The notes under the pieces: generated by a model | Database searches by the model: none | The model's input: the letters and a program-made list of their open reading frames with translations, nothing else | What the model was told of the DNA's origin: nothing | Program-made: the position numbers and the translations under genes | Shown: piece after piece, positions 15,534-21,107 of the stretch | Layout of the letters: every line of letters starts with the position of its first letter | Position numbering within the stretch: position 1 is the stretch's first letter | From: Spirochaetia bacterium | GTDB taxonomy: Bacteria; Spirochaetota; Spirochaetia; Sphaerochaetales; Sphaerochaetaceae | Assembly: GCA_900769955.1 (NCBI GenBank) | Contig: CAAGIP010000061.1 | Coordinates: forward strand, 1 to 21,107 | Direction of reading: 5' to 3' | DNA length: 21,107 bases

Positions 15534-16462
15534 TCCTCATCCTTTATAAGCTTGAAGATCGTCGTGTTCTCATATGTCAGCGCCTCATTTGATGAAAACT
15601 CGATGACACCGTCAACAGGAGATCTTATCTCGGAGAGCACCTCAGAAGTGTATGTATCGAGGATGCGGGCAAGGGTCTCACCCTTCTGGACGTTATCCCC
15701 TCCTTTCCTGAGCTTTTCAAGGAAACCGGCATTTTCAGCCCTGAGGGTTATGAGCTCTGAAGTCTCAACGACGCGGGAAATGTAACCTTCCCTCCCTGTA
15801 TACCTGATTATCCCTTCCTTTGAAAGGAAGTTCAGAATGGCCTCGATTGCCTGTCTTGAGCTGTCCTGGTCAATTTCAGCTGTAGATGTCGTATAGATGG
15901 AAAAGGCCTTCGTGTCCCAGATCTGCCAGTTGTAGTTCAGCGTGGCCGTATCGAACGGGCGGGGGTGGTGGAGTATTACGTATGGCAGTCCGAACTGTTT
16001 TGCAAGGATAAGATCCTCGTATCCGGTCTTCATCATTCTCACATGGGGGACGAAATTTCCCGGCATGTAGAAAGAAGCGAACTGAATGCCGTATCTGCAG
16101 TCCTTAACCTTTTCAAAGAGTGCGGAAGCTATTCTCTGTGTGGTCTCGCCTTTATCATAGCCCGGGAACATCCTGTTTATGTCAGTATTGTCTATTGGCC
16201 AGAAGCGCTTATGGATATTCATTGAGGAAGGGTTGACGCACGGGATTACGGTGATGGCATGCCCCTTTATTATCCTGTTCTTAAGTTCCAGATCCTTAAG
16301 CCTTGCGATGAGCTTCGATGCGGTATAAAGCTGCTGATACTCATTTCCCCTCATGGCACCGACCACGGCAACATCAGCTTTCCCCTCTCCGAAGGTATAT
16401 GACTTTATTCTGAAGTCATCCCTGTACAGGGATGGAAGGGTGAATATGATTTCCTCTTTCAT
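15530..16462 (-). CDS. Degenerate aspartoacylase/succinylglutamate-desuccinylase-like protein (likely pseudoenzyme)
   Basis: The start at 16462 is fixed by GGAGGA seven bases upstream and the ATGA overlap with the preceding gene; the product has 310 residues. It is clearly a paralogue of that gene's product: VGAMRGNEY here against TGIHGDELE, and DINRMFPG against DMNRIFPG. But the zinc ligand His of the first motif is Arg38, the second His (DIHAS in the partner) is Phe128 in IQFAS, and the catalytic Glu (VVEAGVG) falls in an IYTTS stretch without Glu. The M14-type metallopeptidase/deacylase centre therefore seems lost. The C-terminal beta-barrel-like part (SPVDGVIEF) is kept. It may bind substrate or pair with the active paralogue. 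It is last in the five-gene operon. Confidence 0.8.
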   Translation of the reverse strand: MKEEIIFTLPSLYRDDFRIKSYTFGEGKADVAVVGAMRGNEYQQLYTASKLIARLKDLELKNRIIKGHAITVIPCVNPSSMNIHKRFWPIDNTDINRMFPGYDKGETTQRIASALFEKVKDCRYGIQFASFYMPGNFVPHVRMMKTGYEDLILAKQFGLPYVILHHPRPFDTATLNYNWQIWDTKAFSIYTTSTAEIDQDSSRQAIEAILNFLSKEGIIRYTGREGYISRVVETSELITLRAENAGFLEKLRKGGDNVQKGETLARILDTYTSEVLSEIRSPVDGVIEFSSNEALTYENTTIFKLIKDED

Positions 16463-17400
16463 CTGGTTTCCTCCGGGAGTTTTCTGAGAATTCTGGCGAT
16501 CAGGGAGCCCTGATCGACGACAGGGTACTCCCTGATGGTGAAGAGCCATCCCTTTCCGGGACTGGTCAGCCTGCTCAGCACCTCTCCGGAGAGAGGATTG
16601 ACTATGATGCCTACCTCATCACCTTCTTCAAGGATTGCTCCGTGCTCTGAGGTCTTTATGAATATTCCGGAGGAGGGAGCATTGAGAAAAATGACATCGT
16701 CCGGATCTGATGAGATGACTGGTTTTCTTACACTCTCACACTCACCACTGTATATTCCGATTTCCTTCAGAAGCGAGAGGATTCCTGTAATCATCTGATC
16801 ACCATACTCTTTTGTGATTCTCATACCCACACCTGCTTCCACTACAAGGGTAGGCGTGTTCCTGTCATTGAGAGTATATGCAAGAGTTGCTTCCAGTACG
16901 GTTGCAGCTCCATGAACCCAGATAAGATCCACATTTGCTTTTTCCGCAAGGGGTACAAGACGCTCTGCCGTGATCTCGCTGATCCTGATCTGAGGAATCT
17001 CGGTTAAGAAGATGTTGCTCGCATGGATGTCCATTGCAAGATCGCTTCCCGCAATGTCCTCAACCAGACACGATGCGACGTACTCATTCATGTCGCCGTC
17101 CATCCTGCCAGGGAATATCCTGTTCATGTCTAGATCGAAGGCGGGAATACCCCTCGTGTCGGAGTCGATCCCGAGGGGATTGGCTCCGGGATAGATGTCG
17201 ACGATTCCGTCGAGGGACTCGATGTTTTCATTCAGTACCTGATTAAGTCTGAAGGCAATGTACTGTCCTTCCAGCTCGTCTCCGTGTATGCCTGTAATAA
17301 GTGAGAATCTCTTTGTCCCCGTTCCGTTCCGGATTCTGTTCTTTCTTATCCTGAACGTCTCATCGACAGGCAGTGAAATGCTCACCACATCCTTTATCAT
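16459..17400 (-). CDS. Aspartoacylase/succinylglutamate-desuccinylase-family zinc amidohydrolase
   Basis: The 313-residue protein belongs to AstE/AspA (PF04952), a branch of the M14 carboxypeptidase fold. The metal site is complete: GIHGDE (His39, Glu42) and DIHAS (His126), with catalytic Glu188 in VVEAGVG; DMNRIFPG carries the substrate-side Arg94. Family members cut an acyl group or amino acid from an N-acyl amino acid, for example succinylglutamate or N-acetylaspartate. Here there is no arginine succinyltransferase pathway; the gene overlaps the transglutaminase gene (ATGA) and the degenerate paralogue (ATGA) within an amidoligase operon. It may therefore trim a product of the ATP-grasp enzyme, which is inference. 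GGAGGA lies close before the ATG. Confidence 0.85.
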   Translation of the reverse strand: MIKDVVSISLPVDETFRIRKNRIRNGTGTKRFSLITGIHGDELEGQYIAFRLNQVLNENIESLDGIVDIYPGANPLGIDSDTRGIPAFDLDMNRIFPGRMDGDMNEYVASCLVEDIAGSDLAMDIHASNIFLTEIPQIRISEITAERLVPLAEKANVDLIWVHGAATVLEATLAYTLNDRNTPTLVVEAGVGMRITKEYGDQMITGILSLLKEIGIYSGECESVRKPVISSDPDDVIFLNAPSSGIFIKTSEHGAILEEGDEVGIIVNPLSGEVLSRLTSPGKGWLFTIREYPVVDQGSLIARILRKLPEETR

Positions 17401-18182
17401 TGTTCCTCCAGTGAGTAAATGCAGTTCATCTTCTGCTCTCCGGTGCCGAAGAATATACCTTTATTGAGTATCGTGTCACTGCCGTCAGCACCGCGGGCAA
17501 GGACCGCGTATGTATCGTCACAGAGCTTCATATTGACGGGATCGATCCCAATCCAGATTCCTCCGTGAAGTACCTCTGCCCAGGCATGGCTTGTTGATGA
17601 TCCGGGAAAAATTCCGCATACATAGCGTGCGGCATAGCCTTCGCTTCTCAGAAGGGAAATGAGGATGTGCGTATAGTCCTGGCACACACCCCTGCCTGAG
17701 ACAAATGCATCCTCTGCCGTTGTGGCAGTTCCGGTAATGCCCTTCACGTAGTTCATGTGTTCATAAACCGCTTCCGTGAGGATAAGGGCACGCTCCAGTG
17801 CGTTTTCCTTTCTTCTGACGGGAAGTGTCTCTCTGAAGGCATCAAGGGCTGCTCCGGGACGTGTCAGTCTGCTCTGGTACCTGTAGAGATGAAGAGGCTC
17901 ATCGGCTCTTAAGGCAAGGGTACGGGAAAGCCCCGTGACTACCTTTGCGCTCTGAGTGCAGGTCAGCATTGTATGGGCCTCCGGTATGGTTCCGAATAGC
18001 ACTTTATTGCCGAAAACATCGTCATAGGAGCCTATGACGGGAGAAGGTGTTATCGTTATTTTTCCATCAGCGACGCTCTGCATGAGGTCGCTCTTCATGA
18101 TTCCCCTGAAGGTGAAGTGGCTGCGGTGCATTTCCTCACTGAATGTTATCGTCAGTGAGGAAGTGTATGAAAAGCATCTCAT
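17397..18182 (-). CDS. Transglutaminase-like cysteine protease-fold protein (COG1305)
   Basis: The 261-residue protein has an N-terminal beta domain of the bacterial transglutaminase N type (about 1-100) and a transglutaminase core. The catalytic triad is visible: Cys167 in GRGVCQDYTH, His199 in SHAWAEV and Asp214 in WIGIDPVN. The GVCQDY...HAW...IDP order is the hallmark of bacterial proteins that sit with ATP-grasp and alpha-E genes. These enzymes are predicted to act as peptidases or amide-forming enzymes on small peptides, not as blood-clotting-type cross-linkers. No signal peptide is present, so it works in the cytoplasm. Both ends overlap neighbours by ATGA. An 11-bp inverted repeat lies just after its start. 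Confidence 0.88.
   Translation of the reverse strand: MRCFSYTSSLTITFSEEMHRSHFTFRGIMKSDLMQSVADGKITITPSPVIGSYDDVFGNKVLFGTIPEAHTMLTCTQSAKVVTGLSRTLALRADEPLHLYRYQSRLTRPGAALDAFRETLPVRRKENALERALILTEAVYEHMNYVKGITGTATTAEDAFVSGRGVCQDYTHILISLLRSEGYAARYVCGIFPGSSTSHAWAEVLHGGIWIGIDPVNMKLCDDTYAVLARGADGSDTILNKGIFFGTGEQKMNCIYSLEEQ
18132..18162 (-). repeat. 11-bp inverted repeat early in the transglutaminase gene
   Basis: Positions 18132-18142 and 18152-18162 are perfect inverted repeats with a 9-base loop. In the mRNA this gives a hairpin beginning about 20 bases after the ATG, inside the coding sequence and close to the alpha-E/transglutaminase start-stop overlap. It may adjust coupled translation. Confidence 0.5.
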
Positions 18183-18847
18183 TTCAGAAAGAGGGCATCA
18201 ATGCGGGAGAGTATCAGGCGATTGTCGGGATGAGCGTGTGTGAGCTCTTCCTCAATTTCGGCAATTGCGCTGGATCTGTAGCTCAGGCATGTCTTTCTGA
18301 GTCTTCCTTTCAGCCTTCTCACTTCCCTTACAAGTTTTTCCCTCTCTTCCCCGAGTCTTGCATATAAGTCTATGCGTTCGACGCGCTTTCCGGCCTTTAT
18401 GAGGCTTCTCACCTGCTCATCATCCACGATGTCGTCAAAGGTGCCCCAGAAGGCAACTATGTGATCAATGACCAGCTGGAGCTCGATGAGAGGTGAATTG
18501 CTCTTTTCAGCCTTTTCCATTGCATATACCGCAAGCTGGATATGAGCAAGGGACTCTGAACCGATTTCCTCCCTTAAGAGGATTGCATTGTCATATGCCC
18601 TCAGCAGGTTTGACATGATCGAGTTGGGATCTGCCTTGCTGAAGGTATATGTCCTGATGAAATCATCCCTGTCCGAGTAGATCATCGGGATGTCGAGGGA
18701 GGCACAGAAATCCTTATAGCCTTCCTCGGAAGAGTCGATCATTGTGTCATAGCTGTGAGTGAACGTCTTAATTGTAGTGAATACACGCTCGCTGTAACGT
18801 CCGAGCCAGAAGAGCCTGTCAGTGTTTTCTACAGAGATAATACCCAT
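18179..18847 (-). CDS. Alpha-E domain protein (DUF403/COG2307), short form
   Basis: The 222-residue, mostly helical protein opens with the alpha-E signature: NTDRLFWLGRYSERVFTTIK. A conserved middle segment (SNLLRAYDNAILLREEIGSES) and a highly charged C-terminal helix region follow. Alpha-E proteins are almost always encoded beside circularly permuted ATP-grasp proteins and are predicted partners in ATP-dependent ligation of peptides or amino acids. Many family members have about 300 residues, so this one is short, yet the frame is intact and flanked by overlaps on both sides (19 bases with the ATP-grasp gene, 4 bases with the transglutaminase gene). Biochemical function is unknown. Confidence 0.85.
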   Translation of the reverse strand: MGIISVENTDRLFWLGRYSERVFTTIKTFTHSYDTMIDSSEEGYKDFCASLDIPMIYSDRDDFIRTYTFSKADPNSIMSNLLRAYDNAILLREEIGSESLAHIQLAVYAMEKAEKSNSPLIELQLVIDHIVAFWGTFDDIVDDEQVRSLIKAGKRVERIDLYARLGEEREKLVREVRRLKGRLRKTCLSYRSSAIAEIEEELTHAHPDNRLILSRIDALFLK

Positions 18848-20148
18848 GTGTCCTTAAATCCTCCTCCCTGTGATGAGTTGACGATGAATGAATCAGCTTT
18901 TCTTGAGAACCTTGTGAGTCCGCTGGGCCAGACCTTTGTGTCGCGTCCTGAGAGGACGAATGCCCTGAGGTCTGCCTTCCTCGGAACAAGCTCATCTCCT
19001 TCCTGGATCTCGATGTCCTTGAAGTCGATGACTTCCTGTGCGATGAAGCGTCTTGGCTGTGATTTCAGAAGGGCAATGAAGTTTTCCTTCTCCTCCTTCG
19101 AGAGCTTATTGCCGAAGAAGACACCGTAGCCTCCGGCTTCGGCGACATCCTTGAGCACGAGATCATCGAAGTGGGAAAGTACATAGTCCATATCTTCCTT
19201 ATAATAGGGAAGGTATGTCGGTGCGTTGCTGAGTATCGCATCCTCCCCGAGGTAGTACTTAATCATTCTGGGGACGAAGTAGTAGATGCCCTTGTCATCA
19301 GCAACCCCGTTACCGGGAGCATTGATGATGCTGACATTACCCTTCATGTATGCCTCAAAGACGTGGGGAATTCCGATCAGGGATTCCTCATTGAACGTAA
19401 GCGGATCGAGATACTCATCGCTTATTCTTCTGTAGAGGGCTCCTACCTTTTCCTTCCTGCCGTCAAAGCCGATGAAGTAAAGCACTCCGTCCTCAACGGT
19501 GAGTTCGCTTCCTCCGGCAAGGACAGACCCAGTCTGCTCTGCCAGGAATGAGTGCTCGAAGTATGCGGCATTGTATCTGCCGGGAGTGAGTATCACATTG
19601 AGTCCTCCCGTGTTCACGCTGTCCATCATTTCCCTTAAAAGCAGTGCGTAGTTTCTGTTATCGATGATGTGGTTCGTCCTGAATGTGTCCGGGGATGCCC
19701 TTCTGCACAGATCGCGGGCGATCATGGGGTACGAGGCACCGGAGGGAACGCGGAGGTTATCCTCAAGGATGTACCACCTGTCATCCTTTCCTTCAACAAG
19801 GTCTATTCCTGAGATGTGGGAGTGGACCCTTAGCTTGGGAATGACGCCTTCGCACTGCTTCAGATATCCGGGTGAGCAGTAGATGAATTCTTCCGGTATC
19901 ACACCGTCTTTGATGATCCGTTTGTCGGTATAGATATCATCAATGAAGAGGTTGAGTGCATCAACTCTCTGAATGAGTCCCTTTTCGAGGTATGCGAAAT
20001 CCTTTTTGGGAATGACGCGCGGAATAGGGTCAAAAGGAAAGAGCTGTTCGTTGAAGACACCGTTTTTGTAGATGCCGAACTTAACTCCGTAACGGGCCAG
20101 CAGCTCATTGATCGCTTCTGTGTTTCTGAGTAATTCAAAGCCTGACAT
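18829..20148 (-). CDS. Circularly permuted ATP-grasp ligase (COG2308 family)
   Basis: The product has 439 residues from the ATG at 20148. An ATG nine bases earlier (20157) directly touches the GGGAGG Shine-Dalgarno, so the second ATG, nine bases from it, is the better start. Family hallmarks are LEDNLRVPSGASYP, APGNGVADDKGIYYFVPRMI, VLKDVAEAGGYGVFFG and KADLRAFVL near the C-terminus, which together make the nucleotide and Mg sites of the permuted ATP-grasp fold (CP_ATPgrasp). These enzymes are predicted amidoligases that activate a carboxylate with ATP and join it to an amine, making small peptides or tagging proteins; substrates are unknown. It leads a tightly coupled operon with alpha-E, transglutaminase and two desuccinylase-like genes. 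A promoter and terminator-like hairpin precede it. Confidence 0.88.
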   Translation of the reverse strand: MSGFELLRNTEAINELLARYGVKFGIYKNGVFNEQLFPFDPIPRVIPKKDFAYLEKGLIQRVDALNLFIDDIYTDKRIIKDGVIPEEFIYCSPGYLKQCEGVIPKLRVHSHISGIDLVEGKDDRWYILEDNLRVPSGASYPMIARDLCRRASPDTFRTNHIIDNRNYALLLREMMDSVNTGGLNVILTPGRYNAAYFEHSFLAEQTGSVLAGGSELTVEDGVLYFIGFDGRKEKVGALYRRISDEYLDPLTFNEESLIGIPHVFEAYMKGNVSIINAPGNGVADDKGIYYFVPRMIKYYLGEDAILSNAPTYLPYYKEDMDYVLSHFDDLVLKDVAEAGGYGVFFGNKLSKEEKENFIALLKSQPRRFIAQEVIDFKDIEIQEGDELVPRKADLRAFVLSGRDTKVWPSGLTRFSRKADSFIVNSSQGGGFKDTWVLSL

Positions 20149-20170
20149 TTTTCTCATCCTCCCGGAAGAT

Positions 20171-20207
20171 AAAAAAAAGACGTTCCGCCGCTAAGGCAGA
20201 ACGTCCT
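20171..20207 (-). terminator. Strong hairpin with U8: deoD terminator and/or leader attenuator of the amidoligase operon
   Basis: On the minus strand a 12-bp stem with two G-U pairs (20207-20196 with 20190-20179) closes a 5-base loop and runs into eight U residues (20178-20171). It is an excellent intrinsic terminator 53 bases after deoD. However, the U-run ends 11 bases before the GGGAGG of the ATP-grasp gene, and a promoter lies upstream of the hairpin, so the operon's own mRNA would start with this hairpin. Confidence 0.85.
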
Positions 20208-20219
20208 TGTTCTGTTTGC

Positions 20220-20249
20220 AGAATAGAGTTTTTGAGACTTTTGCGTCAA
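20220..20249 (-). promoter_or_regulatory. Probable promoter of the amidoligase operon
   Basis: Minus-strand TTGACG (20249-20244) and TATTCT (20225-20220) are 18 bases apart, giving five and four matches to the sigma-70 consensus hexamers. It lies just after the deoD stop. The expected start, near 20213, is a few bases before the terminator-like hairpin. Confidence 0.5.
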
Positions 20250-20260
20250 GGCTTTTTCGC

Positions 20261-20953
20261 TCAGAAACTGACAGCCAGTTCAAGTGCGGTGTTTATCATG
20301 CGGGTGAATGTTTCCTCCCTTTCCTTCGAGGAGAGTGCTTCAGGGCGTCCGATGATGTCCGAAATGGTCAGAAGGGTGAGTGCATCCTTACCAAGCTCCG
20401 CCGCATTTGCATACAGAACCGCTGCTTCCATTTCCACTGCCAGAAGTCCCATCTTCCTGCATGGTTCAAAATATGAGTCATCACAGTAGAAGACCGGAGT
20501 TGAAAAGACAGAGCCCAGGATTACCGAGTCGTCACTCTGAATAAGTTTTTTCAGAAGGGAGGCAGATGCCGTGGGAGCAAAAGTTCCGGGAAATCCGTAA
20601 TGGGCAAGATAGCCGGAATCGGTGGATGCTGACACTGCGGCAATGACATCACCAAGCTTCAGCTTATCTGAAATGGCCCCTGCAGAGCCGACCCTGATGA
20701 TCCTCTGTACGTCATACTCATCGAAGAGCTCATGGGAGTAGATGCCCATCGAACCGTCTCCCATACCGCTTGCCATTACTGAAACGGGAACACCTTTATA
20801 CTTTCCCGTGAATGCGAGTGCGCCCCGCACTTCATTCACAAGCACTGCATCATCAAGAAAGTTTTCCGCAATGAACCTTGCCCTTACCGGATCACCGGGC
20901 ATGAGCACTGACGGTGCGATCTCACCGGGCTTTGCACTGTTATGTACACTCAT
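20261..20953 (-). CDS. deoD: Purine nucleoside phosphorylase, DeoD hexameric type
   Basis: The 230-residue protein aligns along its length with E. coli DeoD (239 residues). Motifs in order: an early His (His4), VLMPGDPVRA at the phosphate site, NEVRGALAFTG with its phosphate-binding Arg, SGMGDGSMGIYSHELF, RVGSAGA, VEMEAAVLY for the ribose site, and TISD with catalytic Asp199 and partner Arg212 spaced 13 residues apart as in E. coli. It splits purine nucleosides with phosphate into free base and ribose 1-phosphate in the cytoplasm, serving salvage. GGGAG eight bases upstream supports the start. A strong terminator follows. It could use nucleosides released by the surface 5'-nucleotidase encoded at 9650-11449. 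Confidence 0.93.
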   Translation of the reverse strand: MSVHNSAKPGEIAPSVLMPGDPVRARFIAENFLDDAVLVNEVRGALAFTGKYKGVPVSVMASGMGDGSMGIYSHELFDEYDVQRIIRVGSAGAISDKLKLGDVIAAVSASTDSGYLAHYGFPGTFAPTASASLLKKLIQSDDSVILGSVFSTPVFYCDDSYFEPCRKMGLLAVEMEAAVLYANAAELGKDALTLLTISDIIGRPEALSSKEREETFTRMINTALELAVSF

Positions 20954-21107
20954 ATCATTTACTCCCTGTCAACTACCGCCACCCTAAAGGGTGCCAGCTT
21001 GCAACAGCCCAGCAGTACTAACGGCTTATAACCTCCTGCCTTTAATTCCTGCAGTTTCCTTCTATGGACTTGCAGATGGCGTTGCATCGTGGGACAATTG
21101 ACTGTGC
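20954..21107 (-). other. deoD leader region and unidentified right edge
   Basis: Minus-strand reading from the right edge is open for 21 codons to a TAA at 21044-21042 and could be the end of an upstream gene, but it is too short to identify. Between it and deoD a small hairpin (caccc/gggtg with a 4-base loop, about 20979-20992) is present without a T-run. I found no convincing promoter and no tRNA or rRNA. Confidence 0.25.

Noticed and set aside
16463..16549. Upstream extension of the degenerate desuccinylase-like protein to 16549
   Set aside because: The extra 29 residues read out of frame through the end of the preceding gene; the ATG at 16462 has GGAGGA and an ATGA overlap like its neighbours.
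20149..20157. ATG at 20157 as start of the ATP-grasp gene
   Set aside because: The GGGAGG Shine-Dalgarno directly touches this ATG with no spacer; the ATG at 20148 has a normal spacing.
20954..21107. rRNA, tRNA or integron attC site at the right edge
   Set aside because: No cloverleaf, no conserved rRNA segment and no attC inverse core pairs could be recognised; only a small hairpin and a 21-codon open frame are visible.

Overview
The window is about 21.1 kb of gene-dense bacterial chromosome with 17 complete protein genes and one gene cut by the left edge. I see no rRNA or tRNA gene, no CRISPR array and no insertion sequence. Secreted lipoproteins, a siroheme-type 4Fe-4S domain, 4Fe-4S ferredoxin motifs and ApbE flavin chemistry suggest a diderm anaerobe. 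A gut-type spirochaete (Sphaerochaetaceae-like) is my best guess from overall gene style, but the placement is an inference without marker genes.

Left part (1-6645, all +): the end of pdxT and its terminator; a lipoprotein alpha/beta hydrolase; an unusual 851-residue protein joining a CoA-disulfide/persulfide reductase, a rhodanese domain and an AsrC-like siroheme plus ferredoxin module; then a three-gene FecBCD/BtuFCD-type ABC importer with 4-bp start/stop overlaps, preceded by a leader that can form two mutually exclusive helices.

Middle (6635-11449, all -): an ApbE flavin transferase in an operon with a secreted protein made of two copies of an unrecognised domain; a membrane DUF3267-type putative zinc protease; and a lipoprotein 5'-nucleotidase/cyclic phosphodiesterase with a clear UUCG-loop terminator. 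Next (11529-15533, +) come a GtrA-like membrane protein, an AraC-type regulator, a LacI-type regulator and a MATE efflux pump.

Right part (15530-20148, -) is the most interesting block. Five genes in tight overlap encode a circularly permuted ATP-grasp ligase, an alpha-E protein, a transglutaminase-like Cys protease fold protein, an aspartoacylase/succinylglutamate-desuccinylase-like enzyme and a paralogue of the latter that has lost the visible metal ligands. The ATP-grasp/alpha-E/transglutaminase trio is a known predicted amidoligase system. Its joining with an active/degenerate amidohydrolase pair suggests making and trimming of a peptide-like product. A promoter in the deoD 3' flank reads straight into a strong terminator hairpin whose U-tract ends 11 bases before the operon's Shine-Dalgarno, so the hairpin may act as an attenuator. 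The deoD purine nucleoside phosphorylase gene closes the window.
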